Assembly (NCBI RefSeq): GCF_016862115.1
Contig: NZ_BOMI01000022.1
Span: 1-58,318 of the forward strand
DNA: 58,318 nucleotides
DNA from: Paractinoplanes deccanensis
GTDB taxonomy: Bacteria; Actinomycetota; Actinomycetes; Mycobacteriales; Micromonosporaceae
Direction of reading: 5' to 3'
Each line of letters starts with the position of its first letter. Position 1 is the first letter of the stretch. Below are positions 6,465 through 14,919 of this stretch, piece by piece. Under the pieces are notes generated by a model, which was not told the DNA's origin, ran no database searches, and worked only from the letters and a program-made list of their open reading frames with translations. The position numbers and the translations under genes were made by a program.

Positions 6465-8381
6465 ATGCCCGAGTACCTCGCCCCCGGCGTCTACGTCGAG
6501 GAGACCACCTTCCGGTCCAAGTCCATCGAGGGGGTGCCGACCAGCACCACCGGCTTCGCGGGCGTGACCCGCTACGGGCCGGTGCAGTACGTGGCCGGCG
6601 CCCGGCCCGGCCCGCGCTCCACCGAACCGCGGCTGATCACCAGCTTCACCGAGTTCGAGCGGGTGTACGGCAGCCTCGAGGCGATCGCCGTCGACCGCGG
6701 CGACGGGCAGCCGGCGAGCGAGTCGTACCTGGCCCACGCGGCCCGGGCGTTCTTCCTGAACGGCGGCCGCCGGCTCTACGTGAGCCGGGTCTTCGCGCCG
6801 CGCGACCCCGGCGGGGGCGGCGCGCTCGACTTCGGCCTCGCGTCGCTGCCGGTGGCGTTCGGCTCCGGCGACTCGGCGACCTGGCGGGCGCGCTGGCCCG
6901 GCGCGTACGGCAACGCGCTGCTGACCGTCCGCCCGGTGCGCAAGCGCAACTGCGCCGTGCAGCACCCCGACTTCGGCACCCAGGCGACCGGCCTGACCCG
7001 CGGCGCCGTGGTCGAGATCGTGGAGCCGCCGGTGCCGCCCGCCACGCTGCCGCGCGACCAGGACGACCTGGTGCCCGCCACCCTGGCCGTGGTCGGCCTC
7101 GACGAGACCACGGTGGACGCCGCCGGCCGCCCGCGGCAGGTCTTCCTCGGCACCGGCGGCCCGGTGCCCACCACGCCCACCTCGATCGTCAAGGAGGTGG
7201 TGCTGCGGGCCACCGTGCAGCCGTCGCCGGAGCGCGTCGACGTCTACGACGACCTGGCCACCCACCCGGCCCAGCGCCGCTGGATCGGCCGGATCCTGCA
7301 GGCCGACGACCCCGAGGACGAGAACGCGGTCCTCTTCGCCGACACCGAGGCGCCGGACGACCCGGACGACGACGCGACGCTGACCCGGGCCGCCGAGCTG
7401 GTCGCGGCGCTGGTCACCCCGATCACCGGCGTACGCCTGACCGGCGGCCACGACGGCGTCATGCCGACACCCGGCGACCTGCTCGGCGACGCGGCCGACC
7501 CGGACGTGGCCACGGTGAAGGCGACCGGCCTGACCGCTCTGGGCGAGGTGGACGACATCGCGATCGTGGCGCTGCCCGACGCCGGCACGTACGCCGACCT
7601 GACCAGCTGCGAGGTGGCCGCCGGCTTCCTGATCGCGCACGCCGAGGAGCTGCGCTACCGGATCGCGGTGGTGGACGCGCCCCGGGCCAGCTCGATGACC
7701 GAGGTGCGCGACTTCCGCGGCAAGTTCGACAGCACCCGGGCCGCGCTCTACCACCCGTGGATCGAGGTGCTCGACCCGTTGCAGCGGCCGGCGCAGGGCG
7801 CTCCGCAGCGCCGGGTGCTGCTGCCCCCGTCCGGCTTCGTGACCGGCATCTACGCCCGCACCGACGTCAGCCGCGGGGTCTTCAAGGCGCCCGCGAACGA
7901 GGTGGTGCAGGGCCTGACCCGGTTCGAGGCGAACATCAACAAGGCCCGCAACGACGTGCTCAACCCGGAGGGCATCAACGCACTGCGCTTCTTCGAGGGT
8001 CGCGGCAACCGGGTGTGGGGCGCCCGCACGATGACGTCGGACCCCGAGTGGGTGTACGTGAACGTGCGCCGGCTGTTCATCTACCTCGAGCACTCCATCG
8101 ACATCGCCATGCAGTACGCGGTCTTCGAGCCGAACAATCCGCAGCTGTGGGACTCGATCCGGCGCACCGTCGAGGACTTCCTCTACGTGCAATGGCTCTC
8201 CGGCGCGTTGCTGGGCACCACGCCGGACGAGGCCTTCTTCGTCCGGTGCGACCGCACCACGATGACCCAGAACGACCTCGACAGCGGCCGGCTCATCTGC
8301 CTGGTGGGCGTGGCACCGACCAAGCCGGCCGAGTTCGTCATCTTCCGGATCGGCCAGTTCACGGCCGACGCGCGGGCCTGA
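6465..8381 (+). CDS. Contractile tail sheath protein 1
   Basis: A 638-aa phage tail sheath protein (Phage_sheath family). Its N-terminus is typical (MPEYLAPGVYVEE, then GVPTSTTGFAGVTRYGP). The C-terminal conserved domain includes the block from EVLDPLQR through EAFFVRCDRTTMTQNDLDSG and LICLVGVAPTKPAEF. Sheath subunits polymerise around the inner tube and contract to drive it into the target. It is longer than minimal sheaths (about 350-500 aa) because of a mid-protein insertion around residues 150-330. GGGGAGA precedes the ATG. The tube gene follows directly, the usual eCIS order. Confidence 0.96.
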   Translation: MPEYLAPGVYVEETTFRSKSIEGVPTSTTGFAGVTRYGPVQYVAGARPGPRSTEPRLITSFTEFERVYGSLEAIAVDRGDGQPASESYLAHAARAFFLNGGRRLYVSRVFAPRDPGGGGALDFGLASLPVAFGSGDSATWRARWPGAYGNALLTVRPVRKRNCAVQHPDFGTQATGLTRGAVVEIVEPPVPPATLPRDQDDLVPATLAVVGLDETTVDAAGRPRQVFLGTGGPVPTTPTSIVKEVVLRATVQPSPERVDVYDDLATHPAQRRWIGRILQADDPEDENAVLFADTEAPDDPDDDATLTRAAELVAALVTPITGVRLTGGHDGVMPTPGDLLGDAADPDVATVKATGLTALGEVDDIAIVALPDAGTYADLTSCEVAAGFLIAHAEELRYRIAVVDAPRASSMTEVRDFRGKFDSTRAALYHPWIEVLDPLQRPAQGAPQRRVLLPPSGFVTGIYARTDVSRGVFKAPANEVVQGLTRFEANINKARNDVLNPEGINALRFFEGRGNRVWGARTMTSDPEWVYVNVRRLFIYLEHSIDIAMQYAVFEPNNPQLWDSIRRTVEDFLYVQWLSGALLGTTPDEAFFVRCDRTTMTQNDLDSGRLICLVGVAPTKPAEFVIFRIGQFTADARA

Positions 8382-8394
8382 GGAGGGCTGACAG

Positions 8395-8850
8395 ATGCCG
8401 GTGCAGCGCGACGACCCGTACGGCGCCTTCAACTTCCTGGTCTCCCTCGGCCCCGGCCAGGGCGGCGAGGGCTCGGTGGTGGGCGGCTTCTCCGACGTGA
8501 GCGGCCTCGGCTTCGAGGTGCAGTACGCCGAATATCGCAACGGCAACGAGAAGGTCAACACCGTCCGCAAGATCCAGAACTCGTTCAAGGTGGACGACGT
8601 CACCCTCAAGCGCGGGCTGATCGGCTCGAACGACCTCTTCGCGTGGCTTCAGTCGGTGCGGCAGGGGACGATCGACGCCCGCACGGTCACCATCACCCTG
8701 CTCGACGAGGCCCGCAAGCCCGTGTCGAGCTGGAAGCTGCTCTCCGCCCAGCCCAAGAAGTGGACCGGGCCGACCCTTGCGGCGAAGGGCGGCACCGAGA
8801 CCGCGATGGAGGAGCTGGTGCTCAACTACCGGGACATCGAGTACCAGTGA
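8395..8850 (+). CDS. Tail tube protein 1 (gp19-like)
   Basis: A 151-aa inner tube protein of the T4 gp19/Afp1 family. Visible signatures are DDPYGAFNFLVSLGPGQGGE, GGFSDVSGLGFEVQYAEYRN, ITLLDEARKPVSSWKLLSAQ and the ending MEELVLNYRDIEYQ. Hexameric rings stack to form the hollow needle that holds cargo. AGGAGGG lies just before the ATG. Its last codons overlap the GTG start of the second sheath gene. Length and start agree with the family. Confidence 0.96.
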   Translation: MPVQRDDPYGAFNFLVSLGPGQGGEGSVVGGFSDVSGLGFEVQYAEYRNGNEKVNTVRKIQNSFKVDDVTLKRGLIGSNDLFAWLQSVRQGTIDARTVTITLLDEARKPVSSWKLLSAQPKKWTGPTLAAKGGTETAMEELVLNYRDIEYQ

Positions 8851-10808
8851 CCCTGCTCGGCGCGCCCGGCGTCCGGGTCGCCCCGCCGGAGCCGCTTCGC
8901 GCGATCACGGGGGTACGCCGTGACGTGGCCGCGTTCGCCGGGGTCGCGCCCCGCGGCCCGTGCCGGGAGCCGGCCGCCGGCGGCGCGGTGGCCCGGTCGG
9001 TGGCGGTGCCGGTGACCAGCTGGGACGAGTACCGCTACCGGTTCGGCGGCTACGAGGGGCCGGGCCGGTTGCCGTACGCGGTGGCGGCCTTCTTCGCCCA
9101 GGGCGGCGAGCGGGCGTGGATCGTGCGCGTCGTGCACCACTACGGGACCGTGGACGACGACGGCGGGCGCGCCACCGGCCCGCTCGGCGCGCTGACCGTC
9201 ACCGGCGGCGACCCGATCGAGCTGTCCGCGCGCGACGAGGGCCGCTGGGGCGACCGGGTCCGCTGCCGGCTCACGTTCACGGCGCAACCGTTGCCGGTCC
9301 GCACCGCCACCCCGGGCGAGCTGCTGGTGACCCCCGGCCGCGACGTGCCGGCCGGCTCGCTGCTGCGCCTGCGGCTGCCCGGCGACGAGCGGCGCCTGCG
9401 CTTCGTCGAGCGGGTCGACGACGTCCCCGACCCGGACGGCCCCGGCGCCCTGCGCCGCCTGCTCCTCGACCTGCCGCTCGACCGGGCCACTGACGACTGC
9501 GACCTGGTCACCGCCACGCTGACGACGGTCGACGCCGACCCGCTGCTGCCGCGCACCGAGACCCTCGCCGGGCTGGGGCTGCGCGCCGGCCACCCGCGCT
9601 GGCTGGCCCGGGTGCTCGCCGCCGAGTCGGCGCTGCTGCGGCCCCTCGACCGCTGGGCCGGCGGCACCCTCGACCTGGCCGGCCTCGACCCGGCCCTGCC
9701 CCCGGCGGAGGCGGTGCTCGCCGGCGGCCGCGACCGCTGGGACGAGATCGTGCCGGAGGACTTCTGGGACGCCCGGTGGGTCCCCGGCGACGAGCGCCCC
9801 GGCGCGGGCGTGCACTGCCTGGCCGAGAACGACGAGGTGGCCCTGCTGGTCACCGCCGACCTGTACGACCCGTCGCCGCTGCCCGCCGCCGGCCAGGACG
9901 TCGGCACCCCGCCGACGGTGGCCGGCCCGGACTTCGCGGTCTGCGTGGACGTGGCGGACCCGTCGCCGCCGGCCACGCCGCCGCCCGCCGGGCTCACCGG
10001 CCTCGCCCTCGACCCGCTGCTCCCCGCCGACCTGGCCCGGATCCTCGCGTGCCAGCGGGAGCTCGTCCGCTTCGCCGAGGTCCGGCGCGACCTCACGGTG
10101 CTGCTCGACGTGCCGCTCGGCCTGCCGCACCGGCGGGTGCTCCAGTGGCGCGCGGCCTTCGACACCCCGTACGCGGCCGCCTATCACCCCTGGCTCGACG
10201 TGGCCGCCCCCGACGACGCCCGCGACGCCCTGGTGCGCGTGAACCCGTCCGCCTTCGCGGCCGGCATCATCGCCGACCGGGAACGCCGCCGCGGCGTCGC
10301 CACCGGCCCCAGCAACCAGACGGCCGCCGGCGCCGTGCGCGCGAGCACCCTGGTCACCGACGACGAGCACGATCAGCTGCACCCCGAGGGCGTCAACGTC
10401 TACCGCGCCACCCGCGACGGCCTGCGCCTCACCGCCGCCCGCACCCTCGCGCGCGACCCCACCCTGCGCCAGCTCAGCGTCGCCCGCCTGATGACCGTTC
10501 TGCGCCTCTCGCTGGAGCGCGAGCTCGACTGGGCGGTCTTCGAGCCCAACGGCGACGCCCTCTGGTCCGAGGTCCGCCGCCTGGTCACCAGCTTCCTGAC
10601 CCGCCTGTACGCCGCCGGCGCCCTCACCGGCGCCACCGCGCGCGAGGCCTTCTTCGTCCGCTGCGACCGCACCACCATGACCCGGGCCGACCTCGACGCG
10701 GGCCGCTTCGTCTGCCTGGTCGGCGTGGCCCCGGCCGAGCCCCTGGAATACCTGGTCCTCCGCCTGACCCGCGACCGCGACGACACCGTCCGCGCCGAGA
10801 ACGCCTGA
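8847..10808 (+). CDS. Contractile tail sheath protein 2
   Basis: A 653-aa second sheath paralogue. The C-terminal region is clearly homologous to sheath 1 (AFFVRCDRTTMTRADLDAGR, FVCLVGVAPAEPLEYL, HPEGVNVYRATRDG). The N-terminus lacks the usual PGVYVEE and reads LLGAPGVRVAPPEPLRAITG. Extra sheaths in Afp/PVC-type eCIS often differ from the main one and form end layers or layers near the baseplate; which role applies here is unknown. Translation is coupled to the tube gene by a GTGA overlap. The stop lies 13 bp from the convergent stop of the effector gene at 10822, and no strong terminator is visible between them. Confidence 0.93.
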   Translation: MTLLGAPGVRVAPPEPLRAITGVRRDVAAFAGVAPRGPCREPAAGGAVARSVAVPVTSWDEYRYRFGGYEGPGRLPYAVAAFFAQGGERAWIVRVVHHYGTVDDDGGRATGPLGALTVTGGDPIELSARDEGRWGDRVRCRLTFTAQPLPVRTATPGELLVTPGRDVPAGSLLRLRLPGDERRLRFVERVDDVPDPDGPGALRRLLLDLPLDRATDDCDLVTATLTTVDADPLLPRTETLAGLGLRAGHPRWLARVLAAESALLRPLDRWAGGTLDLAGLDPALPPAEAVLAGGRDRWDEIVPEDFWDARWVPGDERPGAGVHCLAENDEVALLVTADLYDPSPLPAAGQDVGTPPTVAGPDFAVCVDVADPSPPATPPPAGLTGLALDPLLPADLARILACQRELVRFAEVRRDLTVLLDVPLGLPHRRVLQWRAAFDTPYAAAYHPWLDVAAPDDARDALVRVNPSAFAAGIIADRERRRGVATGPSNQTAAGAVRASTLVTDDEHDQLHPEGVNVYRATRDGLRLTAARTLARDPTLRQLSVARLMTVLRLSLERELDWAVFEPNGDALWSEVRRLVTSFLTRLYAAGALTGATAREAFFVRCDRTTMTRADLDAGRFVCLVGVAPAEPLEYLVLRLTRDRDDTVRAENA

Positions 10809-10821
10809 GGCGGGCGATCGG

Positions 10822-13800
10822 TCACAGCAGGGCCATCACGGCCGCGGTGAAGTCCTGGAGCCGCTTGGTGGTGACGGTGTGCGGGTGCCGGCCGGTCCGC
10901 AGGGTCATGGACTTCAGCAGGTCGCGCAGCTTCTGCTGCTTGACCGCGTCGGTGCCGCCGAGGATCTCCGCCTCGGCGCGGTGCAGCACGTCCACCGCGC
11001 CGGACTGGGCGTCCATCCAGGCCGGATCGAGGGTCTTCCGCTGGATTCGTGCCTCGAGCAGGTCGTCGAGCCGGCGCCGCACCTCCTGGCTCGCCTCGAA
11101 GCCGGGCACCTCCGGCGGTGGGGCGACCGGCGCCCGCCCCGGCTGCGGCGCCATGAGGTCCTTGAGGCGGGGCGGAGGCTGGACGTTGTTGCCCTCGGGC
11201 GGGGCGCCCGCCGGCTGCACCCGCAGCTTCGGCGCGCCGAACTGCTCGGCCCCCGGGAAGACCGACATCTCGTCGGTCACGAAGCGGGCGTTCACGTCGG
11301 CGACGCCGCCCTCGACCACCACCTTGAACTCGAACATCCGATGGATCTTGCCGTCTTTGATCGCGTCGATCCGGTAGGTCCGCTCCACCAGCGTGCGGCT
11401 GGGCGCGGTGTACACGGTCGACGTCGTCGACAGGTAGGTGACGCCGGCCGGGGCGTTGTCTCGCAGCCGCCGCAGGTACGTCTCGATCCCGGCCCGCTCG
11501 ATGGCCTGGTTGACCCGCGGGGGAGCATGAGCCGGGCTGTACGGGCTGTCGAACCCGAGACCCGGCGAGGCCGCGCCGTGTGAGCGCTCGGTGCCCGCCG
11601 CCGCGTGCTCCGGGCCGACGTCGGCCCGGCTCATCAGGACGGCCTCGCCCGCGGTGCGGTTGCGCTGTCCCGACACGCTCGGGCCGATCGGGTGTTCCTC
11701 GATCACGGCCTTGGTCACCGGATGCTTCCACACCCGGGTGCCCGAGGGAAGCAGGAGGACCTCGCCGTCCTCGAGGTCGGGGAAGGTCCAGAACGGATCG
11801 CCGTCCTCGTCGACCGACGGCCGAAGGTCGTCGATCGTCACCCGCTTGTAGCGCCATCGCGTCTTGGTGACCGGGTTGATCGAGCCCTCGGGCGGTGAGT
11901 TGCTCGGACGTTCGATCAACTCCGGCCGTGATCCCGGATACTGCCCCCGGCGCGCCTCGCGCCATCCGGCCGGCAGCGTGGCGTCGAGGTAGTCGGCGGC
12001 CTTGCCGTGGCTCTGGAACTTGAGCCAGTCGAGCGGGCCGAGCGGGTCGCCGCCGTCCGGCTTCGCTCGCTGCCGCGCCAGATATTCGCCGTACGCCGTC
12101 CGCAAGGTCTTGTGGTCGGGTGAGAAATGGGTCCCGGCCTTGTCCAGGAGATCCTCGGCGATGCGGGGAGCCGCCGGGGCGTCGGCTCCGGCGGTGCCGC
12201 CGGGCGGGCGCACCACGATCAGGCCGTCGGCGCCCTCGTGCAGGGCGACCGGCGGATGCCCGCTCAGGTCGCCGCCGCGGAAGGCGTCCTTCGCCGAGAT
12301 CGTCGTGATGGTCCCCTGAACGAGCAGTTGGCCGAGGGCCAGCGCGGCGCGGGCCGCCGTGTCGGGGGACCGGGCGTCGCCCTTGATCGCCAGCTTGGCC
12401 AGCTGGAGGGCGGTGTCGCCGGTCATCACCAGCAGAGTCACCACGTCTGCGGCGGCCGCGCTCCGGTTGAGGAAGATGTAGCGGGCGTTGGCGCCGAGCT
12501 TTGCCAGACCGCTCACGCCCTGGCGGGCGCTGTTGGCGAAGATGGTGGACGTGCCCGCGCCGGCGGCCGACGCGACGATCTGAAGGGCGTTGAGCGCGAG
12601 CCGCTTCGCGGTGAGGCGGCCGCGCTCGTAGGCGTCCACCGTGTCCACGACGGCCGTCGCCGCGCCCACGACGGCCGAGGCGGTGAGCAGGTAGCCGCCG
12701 GCGGCCACCACGCCCGGCGTGGCCGCGCCGGCGGTGACCAGGATCAGGCCGGCGGCGGTGAGCGCGAGCGCGAAGAGGGCGACCCAGTCGGTGAAGTCCA
12801 TGTCGCTATCGGTGTCGAACGACTGGCGGGGCCGGCCCGGCGGCTGGACGTGCAGGCGGCCGTTCGGCCAGTGCTCCTCGTCGTCGGCGAGCTGCTTCAG
12901 CAGGTTGTCGACGGCCGCGTCCCGGTCGGCGTTGGTGGTGTCGTACTCGAAGGTCTCCTCGGGGTTGGTGATGTCGCGCAGCGTCCAGTTGGTGCCGCCC
13001 TCGCTGAAGAGCCACAGATTGAGCGGCAGCGCCACGATCTTGCCGAGACTCTGCGGTCCCGAGACGAACAGCTCGCGGCGGACGTAGGCGGCCTCGGGGT
13101 GGAAGACGGCCGGCAGCCGGACGGCACCGCCCTTGGCCCGTTGCTCGATCCGGGCGACCGCGTCCTCGACCTGGCCCGCGTACGTGATGCCCTTGGCCAG
13201 CTCGTCGCCGCCCGCCTTGCCGTGCAGCTGGGCGACCACCCAGGTGTCGAACGCCCGGGACAGCAGCTCGGTGGCGGACCGGAGGCGGGCGAGGTCGCCG
13301 TGGTAGGCGCGGGCGCGCAGGGCGCCGATCGGAGCCCGCAGGCCGGCGGGTATCGCGCCGAACGACGTCGCGAACCGTGCCAGCGCGTCGTCGATCGCCG
13401 TCCCGGTGCCGGCTCCCGGCTCGCCGGCCTGGAGTGCCGTCGCGCGGGCCACGACCGCCAGCGAGACGGCGGTCCACGCGTCCGCCACCGTCGTGGACAG
13501 CAGCCCTGCGTCGACGGCCCTGCGGCGCAGGTCGGCGCGTTGCAGGGTCAGCCCGAGCCGCTCCAGCAACGGCGTGTTCGCCGGCTGCCCGGCGAGCTGC
13601 TCCGGCGCGGCCTTCTCGGACTCGCCGGCGAAGTCGAACGGCGCCACATCTATCGACCGGTGCAGCTCGACGACGTGGCCCGGCGCCAGCAGCACCCAGG
13701 CCGTGATCTCCCGGCGGCCGGGAAACATCAGGGTGACGGGGAATGTGCCGGTGCGCCGGTGGACCGTGAGGTACCGGGTGGAACGCGAGCCGTCCGGGAA

Positions 13801-14919
13801 GGGCTCCTCGACGGCGACCGCGGTCAGCCGAGGATAGTCGGGCGAGTTGACGATGAGCTGGTCGGCCGGTTGCCGGACCACCTGCTGGACCGAGGCGTCG
13901 GCGTTGGCGGCGACGGCGATCGGCTTCTTCATGCCGGCCACGAACTTCTCGGTCTCGCCGGTGACCACCACGCGCAGGTGGTTGCCGGCCAGGTAGTCCG
14001 CGATCTCCTCCTGGGACATCGCGGCCGGCGTGCCGCACCGTTGGAGCCGCAGGCCGCCGCCCGCGCGGGGCCGGTGGTGCAGGCCGAGGAGCGCGTGCCC
14101 GGCGGCTGTGTCGGCATCGCTCTCCAGGGCCGGGTCCGGCGTGGTGGCCGCCGACCGTTGCTGGAGAACGTGCGCGGCCTCGTGGGCCAGCAGGGCGCGC
14201 CGGCTGAGCGGCGGGGCCCCGGCCGCCTCCGCGCCCAGCACGATGTCGTCACCGAGCGAGAAGGCCAGCGCCGCCTGGCGGGCTGCCGCGTCCGAGGCCG
14301 CCGCGCCGCGATGCACACGGATCGCGGAGAGATCCTGGCCGTAGGCGTGCTCCAGCCAGCTCCGGTCGGACCCGTCGAGAGCCTGCCCGCCGCCGAGCCG
14401 TGGCACGCCAGCCTCCGGCGGGCGACCGGATCCGTCGGGCTTGCGCAGCACGCGGGCCGCGCCGGCGAGCCCGGCGGGAGGTAGCGGGAAGCCGGGCGGC
14501 AGCCGCGGCACCTCGCCGGTCGCCCGCCACTGGCGCAAGCCGTCGCGGGCGCGTTCGACGAGTGCCGCGCGCAGCCCGGGCAGGCCCGTTCCGGGCACCA
14601 TCCGGTCTCCGTAGCGCGCCGCGACGGCACGGAGATCGGCCAGCGGGCGCACCCGGAAGCCCTCGACGTAGCGGGAGATCCACGGACAGTCGCGCCCCTG
14701 CCAGGGCGTGTCGCGCATCTCGTCGTCCACCATGGCCTCGAGCTCGGCCTTGAGCCGATCGAGGAAGACCGACCGGCTGGTGGCGCCGGCCGCCACGCCG
14801 TCCTCGACGATGAGCAGCGCGGCCTCCCACGCGGAACTGTGCCCCACGCGCTGCTGGGGTTCGGGTGTCGGCGCCGGAGCGGGGGAGCGGGGCGTGACGT
14901 CCCCGCCCGCCTGAGTCAT
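10822..14919 (-). CDS. Giant DUF4157 eCIS cargo protein 1, putative PD-(D/E)xK-like C-terminus
   Basis: A 1365-aa multidomain protein. Residues about 180-255 are a DUF4157 domain (WLEHAYGQDLSAIRVHRGAA) with zincin motif HEAAH at 246-250. It is followed by GLRLQRC at 289-295, a junction also present in the neighbouring effector. Residues about 706-790 contain hydrophobic helices (VALFALALTAAGLILVTAG and two more), suited to membrane insertion. The C-terminal region has YRID (Asp1185), then MFEFK (Glu1197, Lys1199), a D-x(n)-ExK layout seen in PD-(D/E)xK nucleases; this assignment is inference. DUF4157 is known as an eCIS-associated domain at the front of cargo toxins. The ATG overlaps the stop of the upstream effector (ATGA). 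The gene lies antisense inside the structural cluster. Confidence 0.8.
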   Translation of the reverse strand: MTQAGGDVTPRSPAPAPTPEPQQRVGHSSAWEAALLIVEDGVAAGATSRSVFLDRLKAELEAMVDDEMRDTPWQGRDCPWISRYVEGFRVRPLADLRAVAARYGDRMVPGTGLPGLRAALVERARDGLRQWRATGEVPRLPPGFPLPPAGLAGAARVLRKPDGSGRPPEAGVPRLGGGQALDGSDRSWLEHAYGQDLSAIRVHRGAAASDAAARQAALAFSLGDDIVLGAEAAGAPPLSRRALLAHEAAHVLQQRSAATTPDPALESDADTAAGHALLGLHHRPRAGGGLRLQRCGTPAAMSQEEIADYLAGNHLRVVVTGETEKFVAGMKKPIAVAANADASVQQVVRQPADQLIVNSPDYPRLTAVAVEEPFPDGSRSTRYLTVHRRTGTFPVTLMFPGRREITAWVLLAPGHVVELHRSIDVAPFDFAGESEKAAPEQLAGQPANTPLLERLGLTLQRADLRRRAVDAGLLSTTVADAWTAVSLAVVARATALQAGEPGAGTGTAIDDALARFATSFGAIPAGLRAPIGALRARAYHGDLARLRSATELLSRAFDTWVVAQLHGKAGGDELAKGITYAGQVEDAVARIEQRAKGGAVRLPAVFHPEAAYVRRELFVSGPQSLGKIVALPLNLWLFSEGGTNWTLRDITNPEETFEYDTTNADRDAAVDNLLKQLADDEEHWPNGRLHVQPPGRPRQSFDTDSDMDFTDWVALFALALTAAGLILVTAGAATPGVVAAGGYLLTASAVVGAATAVVDTVDAYERGRLTAKRLALNALQIVASAAGAGTSTIFANSARQGVSGLAKLGANARYIFLNRSAAAADVVTLLVMTGDTALQLAKLAIKGDARSPDTAARAALALGQLLVQGTITTISAKDAFRGGDLSGHPPVALHEGADGLIVVRPPGGTAGADAPAAPRIAEDLLDKAGTHFSPDHKTLRTAYGEYLARQRAKPDGGDPLGPLDWLKFQSHGKAADYLDATLPAGWREARRGQYPGSRPELIERPSNSPPEGSINPVTKTRWRYKRVTIDDLRPSVDEDGDPFWTFPDLEDGEVLLLPSGTRVWKHPVTKAVIEEHPIGPSVSGQRNRTAGEAVLMSRADVGPEHAAAGTERSHGAASPGLGFDSPYSPAHAPPRVNQAIERAGIETYLRRLRDNAPAGVTYLSTTSTVYTAPSRTLVERTYRIDAIKDGKIHRMFEFKVVVEGGVADVNARFVTDEMSVFPGAEQFGAPKLRVQPAGAPPEGNNVQPPPRLKDLMAPQPGRAPVAPPPEVPGFEASQEVRRRLDDLLEARIQRKTLDPAWMDAQSGAVDVLHRAEAEILGGTDAVKQQKLRDLLKSMTLRTGRHPHTVTTKRLQDFTAAVMALL

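Noticed and set aside
5682..8609. Long minus-strand open frame across the sheath and tube genes
   Set aside because: Antisense shadow; sheath and tube families are unambiguous on the plus strand.
10809..10821. Terminator between sheath 2 and the cargo gene
   Set aside because: Only a 3-bp GCC/GGC pairing is visible in 13 bp, too weak to call.
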